From: Pelagibacteraceae bacterium AG-337-G06
Lineage (GTDB): Bacteria > Pseudomonadota > Alphaproteobacteria > Pelagibacterales > AG-422-B15
Direction of reading: 5' to 3'
Assembly: GCA_003282175.1 (NCBI GenBank)
Contig: QBZX01000002.1
Location: 1-64,000, forward strand
Length of the DNA: 64,000 bases
Shown: positions 17,100 to 24,557 of the stretch, one piece after another
Position numbering within the stretch: the stretch's first letter is position 1
Layout of the letters: every line of letters begins with the position of its first letter
The notes under the pieces: model-generated
Databases searched by the model: none
Told to the model about the DNA's origin: nothing
Seen by the model: only the letters and a program-made list of their open reading frames with translations
Position numbers and translations under genes: made by a program

Positions 17100-18083
17100 C
17101 TAGCCCCAACAAAGTTCTTCACCTATTTTCATCATCCCATTGGAATAAACTATTCCATTTTTCCTATCCTCATTTAGAAAACAGGGTCCATCAAGATCTA
17201 TAAAATCTGCATACTTGTATAAGGGCAGTATTTGCATCATTGATACTGAGCTAGATACCATGCAGCCAAGCATGACCTTCAATCCTATTTCTTTTGCTTT
17301 TTTTTGAATTTTTAAAGCCTCAGTCAAACCTCCAGTTTTGTCTAACTTAATATTAATTGTATCATATTTTGCAGAGATTTTATCTAAATCAGAACTGTCG
17401 TGAAAAGACTCATCTGCGCATATAGAGATAGGATAGTTCATATTCAACAATTTATCATCATCAGTAGATATCAGAGGCTGTTCTAACAGATCAATTTTTG
17501 TTCTAACAAAAAGATCAATATTTTTATTTAAGTCATCTAATTCAAATGACTCATTAGCATCAACTATAATTGTTGTATTGGGCAAACTCTCCCTTGCGTT
17601 GGTAAGAATTCTTTCTAGATTTTGATTATCTACTTTAATTTTTATTGTAGGGAATTCTCTATGTTGATAAATATCTTCAATCATTTTGTCTGGATCATCC
17701 AGCACAACTGTATAACTGCTTGGAATTTCTTGAGGCTTTTGAATATCAAGCATTGACCATACAGTCTCTTTCTTTTTTTTACTTTCTAAATCCCACAGAG
17801 CACAATCAATAGCATTCCTTGCAGCTCCATTATTGATAAATTGATCAAGGTTTTTTTTGTTTATTTCTAAATTTTCAATACCATCTTTCAACTCAAGTAT
17901 TTCTTTTTGAACACTTTCCAAAGTCTCATCATATCGTCCATAGGGAACGCATTCTCCTATTCCAATAAATTTATTGTCAGTAAGCTTTACTTCAATTGTT
18001 TCAGCAGTATTTTTTGATCCCCTAGAAATATTAAAAGATTTATTTAATTGCCAAGATAAATAAGAAATATCAAGTTTAATCAT
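17100..18083 (-). CDS. dgcA: N-acetyl-D-glutamate racemase DgcA (enolase superfamily)
   Basis: Muconate-lactonizing subgroup enzyme. Paired with the DUF1611 protein upstream it fits the DgcN-DgcA route reported for marine proteobacteria, in which D-glutamate is N-acetylated and then racemised. Seen: Lys148/Lys150 in the KIK motif, metal ligands Asp175 (VDANE), Glu201 (LLEQP) and Asp224 (CADES), and Lys246 (NIKLDKTGG), the two-lysine arrangement of racemases/epimerases. On its own it would be called a dipeptide (L-Ala-D/L-Glu) epimerase, which remains the alternative. 327 residues. It abuts the dgcN stop with no gap, so the two are one operon. Confidence 0.8.
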   Translation of the reverse strand: MIKLDISYLSWQLNKSFNISRGSKNTAETIEVKLTDNKFIGIGECVPYGRYDETLESVQKEILELKDGIENLEINKKNLDQFINNGAARNAIDCALWDLESKKKKETVWSMLDIQKPQEIPSSYTVVLDDPDKMIEDIYQHREFPTIKIKVDNQNLERILTNARESLPNTTIIVDANESFELDDLNKNIDLFVRTKIDLLEQPLISTDDDKLLNMNYPISICADESFHDSSDLDKISAKYDTINIKLDKTGGLTEALKIQKKAKEIGLKVMLGCMVSSSVSMMQILPLYKYADFIDLDGPCFLNEDRKNGIVYSNGMMKIGEELCWG

Positions 18084-19079
18084 TTATATTTTTTCTATTA
18101 GATCAATGAAAGGATCCAGGTTATCAGTTATTGGATCTAAACAAGGCAGCTGGTATCGGGATGAAATTTCTTTTTTTATGTCATTTTTATTATTTTTCAT
18201 CATAGAGGTATTAAGAGCAATGCCAATGCAGTGAATATTTTTATTAGTTAATTTACCGCACTGAATTGTTTGTTCTATCACATCACCTATACTAGGCAGA
18301 GCAGCTTCTACACCTCTCATCTGAGTTCTAGTTGGCTCATGACAAACTATAAAAGCGTCTGGCTGACTTCCATGAAGTAGTCCAAGCGAAACGCCAGCAA
18401 ATGAAGGGTGAAACAGTGAACCTTGTCCCTCAATTATATCCCAATGATCTCTATCATTATTAGGAGACAGCCATTCTACTGCTCCAGAAATAAAATCAGA
18501 TACTATCGCATCTATGGCAATGCCATTTTCAGCAATCAATACCCCTGTTTGACCGGTTGCCTTAAAAGATACTTTCATATTTTTTTCAAGCATTGCCTTC
18601 TCTACTGCAAGTGCTGTATATTTTTTCCCAACCGAACAATCTGTACCGACTGTCAGTAATCGCTTTCCAGTTCGTTTAAGTCCTTTTCCTGTGTCGAATT
18701 CAATGTTGTTATATCTAAGGTCATGTAATTTAACATCATGTTCAGCTGCAGCTTTAGATATTTCGTCAAAAGAAGATAATCGAGAATGCATGCCGCTAGC
18801 GATATCTAAGCCAAGGGATATTGCCTTTACGATTATATCAATCCAACCCTCAGGTATTTTTCCACCAGCGTTTACAACTCCGAGTACAAAAGTCTTAGCT
18901 CCACGAATAACTGCTTCTTCTAGGGAGATTTCATCAATACCAAGACTTGATTTTGCATTTGGCAGACTCATTTGGCCAATACACCACTCTGGACGCCAAT
19001 AGTTAATACCGGCAGCAGTCTTAATAGCTAATTCATCTTTTGCGTCACCTAAAAATAATAAGTATGGCTTGGATATCAT
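18084..19079 (-). CDS. dgcN: D-glutamate N-acetyltransferase DgcN (DUF1611 family)
   Basis: Predicted first enzyme of the DgcN-DgcA D-glutamate catabolic route. Seen: PYLLFLGDAKDELAIKTAAG, the opening of the DUF1611 N-terminal Rossmann-like domain, and a P-loop-like GTDCSVGKKYT at residues 145-155 starting the C-terminal domain, followed by GQGSLFHPSFAGVSLGLLHGS and VCHEPTR. 331 residues is the usual length. D-glutamate would come from peptidoglycan turnover in seawater or from the cell's own wall. The function follows from the family and the adjacency to dgcA. Confidence 0.8.
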   Translation of the reverse strand: MISKPYLLFLGDAKDELAIKTAAGINYWRPEWCIGQMSLPNAKSSLGIDEISLEEAVIRGAKTFVLGVVNAGGKIPEGWIDIIVKAISLGLDIASGMHSRLSSFDEISKAAAEHDVKLHDLRYNNIEFDTGKGLKRTGKRLLTVGTDCSVGKKYTALAVEKAMLEKNMKVSFKATGQTGVLIAENGIAIDAIVSDFISGAVEWLSPNNDRDHWDIIEGQGSLFHPSFAGVSLGLLHGSQPDAFIVCHEPTRTQMRGVEAALPSIGDVIEQTIQCGKLTNKNIHCIGIALNTSMMKNNKNDIKKEISSRYQLPCLDPITDNLDPFIDLIEKI

Positions 19080-19205
19080 GTGATTAAGTCAGAGTTTGCT
19101 GTGGAAAGGGCGGTTAGTAAAATGTGGATAACTTTTATTCATAATATTATTCTTGTAGCATAAAATATCGTTTTCTAAAATTAAGGCTCGCAATGGAACG
19201 TTCAT

Positions 19206-19273
19206 GCGTTTTGGGGTTCGACCGGCCCCCGAAAAGCGCCAAAGTTAGAAAATTCTTGCTTTGGTGCTTTTTT
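19206..19273 (+). ncRNA. Candidate small RNA or attenuator ahead of ferredoxin
   Basis: Two overlapping hairpins lie in the 246-base gap between dgcN (leftward) and ferredoxin (rightward). The distal one is a strong intrinsic terminator: AAAAGCGCCAAAG (19232-19244) pairs with CTTTGGTGCTTTT (19259-19271) and T residues run to 19273. The proximal one pairs GCG-TTTT-GGGG (19206-19216) with CCCC-AAAA-CGC (within 19226-19239, two bulged G), so it competes for the same bases. As no rightward gene lies upstream, the terminator must end either a short independent RNA or the ferredoxin leader. The remainder of the gap (19080-19205) shows only AT-rich possible promoter sequence. Confidence 0.5.
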
Positions 19274-19325
19274 GATGTATTTGGTCCATAAAATAACACT
19301 ATTTATTAATCTTCTGAGAAGCGCA

Positions 19326-19646
19326 ATGGCTAAGATCAAATATGTCGAATTCGATGGAAAAGAACATGAAATCGAAGTCAGTAACGGCCTCACTGTTATG
19401 GAAGGGGCAATAAAAAATAAAATTCCAGGCATTGACGCTGATTGTGGAGGAGCTTGCGCCTGTGCGACTTGCCACGTGTATGTAGCAGATGAGTGGATTA
19501 ATAAACTTCCTAATAAGGACGACTCAGAAGAAGACATGCTTGATTTTGCTTTTGAAGTAAAAGAAAGCAGCAGATTAAGCTGTCAAATTACAGTTTCTGA
19601 TGAGTTAGAAGGACTAGTTGTCAAAATGCCAGAAAAGCAATTTTAA
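19326..19646 (+). CDS. [2Fe-2S] ferredoxin, adrenodoxin type
   Basis: Small electron carrier of 106 residues for iron-sulfur cluster assembly or a monooxygenase system. Seen: the C-x5-C-x2-C motif (Cys40, Cys46, Cys49 in [17 protein letters not shown]) and the fourth ligand Cys86 in RLSCQI; an additional Cys44 lies inside the loop. ATG at 19326 is chosen because MAKIKYVEF is the family's typical start; the frame is open 54 bases further upstream but that would add a non-conserved hydrophobic extension. No hsc/isc genes are adjacent, so a dedicated redox partner (perhaps the ferredoxin reductase-like gene at 20815) is possible. The gene may be controlled by the upstream attenuator-like hairpins. 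Confidence 0.9.
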   Translation: MAKIKYVEFDGKEHEIEVSNGLTVMEGAIKNKIPGIDADCGGACACATCHVYVADEWINKLPNKDDSEEDMLDFAFEVKESSRLSCQITVSDELEGLVVKMPEKQF

Positions 19647-20170
19647 GAGTCTTGAAGTTTACAATTTAGATTATTCTGTATTTCATTTAATTTTTCAACA
19701 TTTGAACCATTTCCAACAAATTGTCTCATTAGCATAAGACCTTTATTTGAAGGCGAAACTACTATAAATCCATCAGTGACTTTTGTTGGTGTAGATCCTG
19801 GACCAAACAAATACATCTTAAGTTTACCAAAGTTATGTGAATTTTCATTTACTGTAGAAAAATTGTCAGTATTTTCAGAAAAAAATGAAATTGACCAATA
19901 AGTTTCAGGAACTTCAGTTTCAATAACTAATGGAAAATAGGTAACATCGTAAACGCATCCTCCATAGAGAATATCTGCACTAGGTCTAATGACCTCAGTA
20001 AAATCTGATGTAGGCAAATCACGAGCGAATGAATTATTAATCATATTTTGCTCTTCCCAATTTCGTCCGACGTACTTCATCATTAACGTGGGCGTGTAAT
20101 AAATAATAATCAAATGTAATAGAAATCCTATTATTGCAAGTAAAGATAGTTTTTTTAAAAAGCTATTCAT
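19643..20170 (-). CDS. DUF1254-like envelope protein
   Basis: 175 residues: one N-terminal membrane segment (about residues 9-27) then an extracytoplasmic domain with [40 protein letters not shown]... and a late [13 protein letters not shown] segment, the layout of the short DUF1254-related proteins found next to DUF1214 proteins in alphaproteobacteria. Function unknown. The start overlaps the end of the DUF1214 gene by 8 bases, so the two are made together. The 3' end overlaps the convergent ferredoxin stop by 4 bases. Confidence 0.65.
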   Translation of the reverse strand: MNSFLKKLSLLAIIGFLLHLIIIYYTPTLMMKYVGRNWEEQNMINNSFARDLPTSDFTEVIRPSADILYGGCVYDVTYFPLVIETEVPETYWSISFFSENTDNFSTVNENSHNFGKLKMYLFGPGSTPTKVTDGFIVVSPSNKGLMLMRQFVGNGSNVEKLNEIQNNLNCKLQDS

Positions 20171-20762
20171 CTTTACACTTCAATTTCTCTATTTTTGGTA
20201 AATCCACTCTTTTTAATTTTGAAAAATATTCCTCTCCAGGCAAATATATTCTTAGCGCAACTGAAAAGTGCTCGTCATTAGGAACTCTTATCCAGTTTTT
20301 TTCAGAAATTTCAGAAATAAAATTATCTGCACTTGTTAAATAAATCTCAAATCCGCCTTCAAAATTAAAGTCAACTGTCTCACTGTTTAAGGCATAGATT
20401 TTTTCATCGTTCTCAACTAAATAGCCATCTTCATTGTAGACTGTAATGCTCCACCATCTAGACTCAATGTCATCCCCAATAATATTGTAAGTGCAATTTC
20501 CTATTAATTTTACATCTTCAATATCGTTAAATGCATGAAAATAAGCTGCCTCAGGCTTTGAAAGGGCAAATGTTCCTCGCATTGCAACTGCAGCTCTTGT
20601 GTACATATCTCTATCTTTGTCGCCTGGGGATGGCAAAATCTGCCAATTATCATTTTTTATAAATGCAAATTCCTCATAAAGTTTGGCTGAAGCGTAAGTA
20701 AAAGCAACGGCAATTAGTATCACAGCAATTAAATATAAGAGGTATCTGCGTAATAAAATCAT
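20163..20762 (-). CDS. DUF1214-domain envelope protein
   Basis: 199 residues with an N-terminal membrane anchor (about residues 7-26) and a periplasmic beta-rich domain. Seen: DMYTRAAVAMRGTFALSKPEAAYFHAF near residue 52, then SRWWSITVYNEDGYLVEN and NWIRVPNDEHFSVALRIYLP, where W-x-I-T-x-Y-x-x-x-G-(F/Y)-L and the final R-x-Y are DUF1214 hallmarks. The DUF1214-DUF1254 pair recurs in alphaproteobacteria without a proven role; an envelope function is inferred from the anchor. Confidence 0.75.
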   Translation of the reverse strand: MILLRRYLLYLIAVILIAVAFTYASAKLYEEFAFIKNDNWQILPSPGDKDRDMYTRAAVAMRGTFALSKPEAAYFHAFNDIEDVKLIGNCTYNIIGDDIESRWWSITVYNEDGYLVENDEKIYALNSETVDFNFEGGFEIYLTSADNFISEISEKNWIRVPNDEHFSVALRIYLPGEEYFSKLKRVDLPKIEKLKCKDE

Positions 20763-20814
20763 TGTATAATCAATAAGTAATATTATTTATTATCATATAA
20801 CAAGGAATAAATAT

Positions 20815-21840
20815 ATGTCTGAAACTATCAAAACTGATTGCTTAATAATTGGAGGCGGTCCTGTCGGTTTATTTGCAGTCTTTGAATTGGGAATATTGGG
20901 ACTTGATAGTCATGTTGTAGATAACCTCGATAAAATTGGTGGACAATGTGCTGAATTATATCCAGACAAACCTATTTATGATATTCCTGCTTTGCCTGAA
21001 TGTACCGGTTTATCATTAATTGAAAATCTTCAAAAACAAATCAAACCTTTTAATACGCCCTTTCATTTAAACGAAAGAATTAATGAAATATCAAATCATG
21101 AGAATGTTTGGATATTAAAAACTTCAAGCGACAAAGTGTTTGAAACCCCAAATATATTTATAGCTGGTGGAGTTGGATCGTTTGAGCCACGTAAACCTCC
21201 GATTGAAAATGTTTCTAAGTTTGAAAATAAAGGTATTCAATACTCCATTCCGGACAAAAATTATTATACTGATAAAAAAATTATAATCTTTGGTGGAGGC
21301 GATAGTGCTCTAGATTGGACAGTTGAACTTTCTAAAATAGCTTCACATATTACATTGGTCCATAGACGAGACGAATTTAAAGCTGCAAATCATACAGTTA
21401 GTTTAATGAAAGAAATGGTCAAAGAAGGAAAAGTTGACTTAATAACTAAAAATCAGATTAGTGATGTTCAAGGCAGTGATAGAGTTGAAAGAGCAATTAT
21501 TAAAGATAATGATGGGAATGAAAAATCATTAGATTGTGATGAGATTTTAATTTTCTATGGATTAAAGATGGAGCTTGGACCTATTAATGATTGGGGTCTT
21601 AACTTGAATGCAAAACAAATTGAAGTGAATACTGAAAATTTTGAGACAAATCTAGCGGGTGTATTTGCAATGGGAGATATTTCTTATTATCCAGGTAAAC
21701 TAAAGTTAATTCTATCAGGATTTCATGAAGCTGCATTAGCAGCTCAAAAAGCTTTTGTACGAGCTAGGCCTGATGAAACATTAACTTTTCGATATACGAC
21801 TTCATCAAGCGATATTCAAAAGAAATTAGGGGTAAAATAA
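20815..21840 (+). CDS. Ferredoxin-NADP+ reductase, thioredoxin-reductase-like
   Basis: Flavoenzyme of 341 residues that passes electrons between NADPH and ferredoxin or flavodoxin. Seen: FAD motif IIGGGPVGLFAVFELGILG, NADP motif IIIFGGGDSALDW, and the C-terminal FAD contact GVFAMGDISYYPGK. The CxxC redox pair of thioredoxin reductase is absent, which marks the YumC-type ferredoxin reductases. A natural partner is the [2Fe-2S] ferredoxin 1.2 kb upstream (inference). AAGGAA precedes the ATG. A methyltransferase gene starts directly after its stop codon. Confidence 0.85.
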   Translation: MSETIKTDCLIIGGGPVGLFAVFELGILGLDSHVVDNLDKIGGQCAELYPDKPIYDIPALPECTGLSLIENLQKQIKPFNTPFHLNERINEISNHENVWILKTSSDKVFETPNIFIAGGVGSFEPRKPPIENVSKFENKGIQYSIPDKNYYTDKKIIIFGGGDSALDWTVELSKIASHITLVHRRDEFKAANHTVSLMKEMVKEGKVDLITKNQISDVQGSDRVERAIIKDNDGNEKSLDCDEILIFYGLKMELGPINDWGLNLNAKQIEVNTENFETNLAGVFAMGDISYYPGKLKLILSGFHEAALAAQKAFVRARPDETLTFRYTTSSSDIQKKLGVK

Positions 21841-22467
21841 TTGCTTCAAAAACTTTACGATAAATATGTCTGCCCTCATCTTATAAATTATGCGATGCAA
21901 ATGAAGCCGTTCAGAAAACAGAGAGAAAAAGTAATACCCTTTGCCTCAGGTAGGGTCTTAGAAATCGGTATAGGTTCTGGGTTAAATTTTAATTATTACA
22001 ACAAAGAAAATGTAGCAGAGGTATTTGCAGTTGAGCCAGATAAAATATTATTAGAAAAAGCAAAACGAAATGCAAAAATAAACAATATAAATTTGAATGT
22101 TCAGCAATTAAAGGCTGAAGAATTGCCTTTTGATAATAACTCATTTGATACAATAATTAGTACATACACCATGTGCTCTATACCCGGCCTCAGCAGTGCA
22201 ATGTTTGAAATCAATAGAGTTATGAAGCCAAATGGTAAATTTCTTTTTTCAGAGCATGGAAAATCTCCTGACATAAATGTTTTTAAGTGGCAAAAAAGAA
22301 TGAATGCGATCCAAAAAAGAATAGCTGGTGGCTGTCATTTAGATGTAGACATTCCAAATGAAATAACAAAAGCTAATTTTAAATTGAATAAAGTTGATAG
22401 CATGTATGTTCCTGGGCCAAAATTTTTAAGTTATCATTATTGGGGCGTTGCTAGTCCGCTAAAATAG
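21841..22467 (+). CDS. Class I SAM-dependent methyltransferase (UbiE-like)
   Basis: 208-residue methyltransferase. Seen: VLEIGIGSGLNFNYYN (SAM-binding motif I), AVEPDKILLEKA (motif II acid), and FDTIISTYTMCSIPGLSSAM (motif post-II). TTG start adopted because the N-terminal YDKYVCPHLINYAMQMKPFRKQREKV stretch is a conserved family opening and no ATG precedes it; the start touches the previous stop codon. Related proteins act on phospholipids or quinones; the substrate is unknown. Likely one operon from the ferredoxin reductase to the EthA-like monooxygenase. Confidence 0.8.
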   Translation: MLQKLYDKYVCPHLINYAMQMKPFRKQREKVIPFASGRVLEIGIGSGLNFNYYNKENVAEVFAVEPDKILLEKAKRNAKINNINLNVQQLKAEELPFDNNSFDTIISTYTMCSIPGLSSAMFEINRVMKPNGKFLFSEHGKSPDINVFKWQKRMNAIQKRIAGGCHLDVDIPNEITKANFKLNKVDSMYVPGPKFLSYHYWGVASPLK

Positions 22468-22470
22468 AAT

Positions 22471-23100
22471 ATGTTGATGCGACAAACTATGGATTATGTT
22501 TTCTCAAATGCAGAAAAAAGTAATCCAAAATCAATTCTACAAACGATCGATAATTTTGTTCTTGAAAGTGGTCAATTCCTTATGAATGTAGGTCCAGAAA
22601 AAGGAGCAATTCTAAGAGAACAGCTTTTAAAATCTAAACCTAATAATGTAATAGAGTTGGGAACTTTTATCGGATATTCTGCGGTATTAATTTCATCTAC
22701 TATTGAAGAAAAAAGCAAATTAACTTCAATTGACTCAGATATTCATTCTGTAGAAATTGCAAAAGAACTAATCAACTTTGCGGGGTTAAGTAATAAAGTA
22801 AATTTGGTGCATGGAAGTGCTGAGGAAATAATACCCGAATTAAATTTTAATGCAGATTTTGTGTTCATTGATCATGCAAAGAAAAAGTACCTGTCAGATT
22901 TAAAGCTTTTGGAGACTGAGGGAATAATTACTAAAAATTGTACTGTTTTTGCAGATAATGTTGGAATTTTTAAAGATGAAATGTCGGAATACTTTAATCA
23001 TGTTAGAAATTCTGGGAAATATCATTCTCAAAATTTTAGCTCGAAATTAGAGTATAGAAATAATATATATGATGAAGTGGAAATATCGATTAAGAATTAA
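22471..23100 (+). CDS. Family 3 (catechol-type) O-methyltransferase
   Basis: 209-residue SAM-dependent O-methyltransferase, similar to catechol O-methyltransferase/caffeoyl-CoA type. Seen: NVIELGTFIGYSAVLISSTI (motif I), LTSIDSDIHSVEIAKELI (motif II), and DFVFIDHAKKKYLSDLKLLE carrying the metal-binding Asp and the motif D-H-x-K. These place it closer to mammalian COMT than to UbiG. A catechol or similar diol is the expected substrate class. The start follows the previous stop by 3 bases. Confidence 0.8.
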   Translation: MLMRQTMDYVFSNAEKSNPKSILQTIDNFVLESGQFLMNVGPEKGAILREQLLKSKPNNVIELGTFIGYSAVLISSTIEEKSKLTSIDSDIHSVEIAKELINFAGLSNKVNLVHGSAEEIIPELNFNADFVFIDHAKKKYLSDLKLLETEGIITKNCTVFADNVGIFKDEMSEYFNHVRNSGKYHSQNFSSKLEYRNNIYDEVEISIKN

Positions 23101-23105
23101 TTATT

Positions 23106-24557
23106 ATGGAAAATAGCAATCATTTTAATGTTATTGTGATTGGCGCTGGAATTTCTGGCATTGGTGCCGGATATTATTTAAAAAAGAATTGTCCAAACAA
23201 ATCATTTTGTATAATCGAAGGAAGAGAGAACATCGGCGGTACATGGGATTTGTTTAGGTATCCAGGAATAAGGTCAGATTCTGATATGTTTACACTTGGC
23301 TACGCTTTCAAACCTTGGAAAGAACAAAAAACAATTGCAAACGGGCCTTCAATTTTAAGTTATTTAGAAGAAACAGTTGAAGAAAACAATTTACGTGAGA
23401 AAATAAAGTTTAGTCATAAAGTCTTAAGTGCTAATTGGAATTCAGGCAGTCAAAAATGGGAAGTAAGAGCCGCTCATCATGAACAAGAAATTCTGTTAAC
23501 TGCCAATTTTCTTTTCATGGGAACAGGATATTATAATTATGATGAAGGATATACACCTGAATTTAATGATCTTGATAAGTATGAAGGTAAATTAATACAT
23601 CCTCAGAAGTGGCCTGAAGATTATGATTATACAGATAAGAAAATAGTTGTAATTGGTAGTGGAGCTACAGCAGCTACTATAATTCCTGAATTATCTAAAA
23701 AAGCAAAACATGTCACGATGTTGCAACGCTCACCGACATACTATTTTCCAAGTCCTGATGAAGATAGGTTCGCAAATTTTTTGAAAAAATTATTGCCATC
23801 ACAAATGTCATATACACTTATTAGGTTACGGAATGTATTTTTTCAGCAACTTCTATATAGAATTTGTCGATCATATCCAAAATATGTAAAACGAAAACTC
23901 ATAGATGGAGTAAAAAAATTATTGCCTAATCATGATATTTCAAAAAATTTTACCCCACGATACTATCCGTGGGAACAAAGAATGTGCCTAATTCCAAATG
24001 GTGATTTATTTGAATCCATAAGAGAAAATAGGGCATCAGTCGTTACAGACCATATTGACCAGTTTACATCCAAGGGTATTACACTTAAATCAGGACAAAA
24101 TATTGAAGCTGATGTTGTAGTAACTGCAACAGGTTTAAACTTACAATCCTTTGGTGGCGTGCAAGTGCATATTGATGGAAAGTTGGTTGAACCCTCTGAA
24201 ACCATGACTTACAAAAGCATGATGTTCAGTGGAATCCCAAATTTTGTAAATTCTTTTGGTTATATTAATGCATCATGGACATTGAAAGCAGATTTAACCT
24301 GCGAATATGCATGTCGCTTGATAAATTATCTCGATAAAAATAACTACAGTCATTGTGTCCCAAGGGTTCCAGTAGATGTAAAAGCTGAAAAAGATTGGTT
24401 AGCAACCGAGTTTTCATCAGGATACATTCATAGAGCTATTCATTTATTTCCCCAACAAGGCAGCAGGTCACCATGGGTAAATACGCAAAATTATTTTAAA
24501 GATTTTTTCGGGATAAAATATGGTCGTTTGAATGATGACTCGATCCACTTTTCCTAA
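23106..24557 (+). CDS. EthA-like Baeyer-Villiger/flavin monooxygenase
   Basis: FAD- and NADPH-dependent class B monooxygenase of 483 residues, able in the family to turn ketones into esters or to oxygenate sulfur. Seen: GAGISGIGAGYYLKK (FAD), ENIGGTWDLFRYPGIRSDSD with the BVMO GGTW-DxxRYPG motif, the BVMO fingerprint YEGKLIHPQKWPE (F/Y-x-G-x-x-x-H-x-x-x-W), and IGSGATAATIIPEL (NADP). The segment order and spacing match mycobacterial EthA closely. Substrate unknown; sulfides such as dimethyl sulfide would be chemically sensible given the DMSP genes (inference). Its stop overlaps a convergent acyl-CoA ligase by 4 bases. Confidence 0.85.
   Translation: MENSNHFNVIVIGAGISGIGAGYYLKKNCPNKSFCIIEGRENIGGTWDLFRYPGIRSDSDMFTLGYAFKPWKEQKTIANGPSILSYLEETVEENNLREKIKFSHKVLSANWNSGSQKWEVRAAHHEQEILLTANFLFMGTGYYNYDEGYTPEFNDLDKYEGKLIHPQKWPEDYDYTDKKIVVIGSGATAATIIPELSKKAKHVTMLQRSPTYYFPSPDEDRFANFLKKLLPSQMSYTLIRLRNVFFQQLLYRICRSYPKYVKRKLIDGVKKLLPNHDISKNFTPRYYPWEQRMCLIPNGDLFESIRENRASVVTDHIDQFTSKGITLKSGQNIEADVVVTATGLNLQSFGGVQVHIDGKLVEPSETMTYKSMMFSGIPNFVNSFGYINASWTLKADLTCEYACRLINYLDKNNYSHCVPRVPVDVKAEKDWLATEFSSGYIHRAIHLFPQQGSRSPWVNTQNYFKDFFGIKYGRLNDDSIHFS

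Noticed and set aside
19213..19230. tRNA or tmRNA-like T-arm (GGGGTTCGACC...)
   Set aside because: The stem does not close with a 7-base loop and no acceptor, D or anticodon arms are found around it; it fits better as part of the alternative hairpin ahead of the terminator.
19193..19291. Possible 32-residue leader peptide over the ferredoxin leader
   Set aside because: No ribosome site, and the frame runs across the terminator hairpin; it is probably chance, although a leader-peptide attenuation model cannot be excluded.
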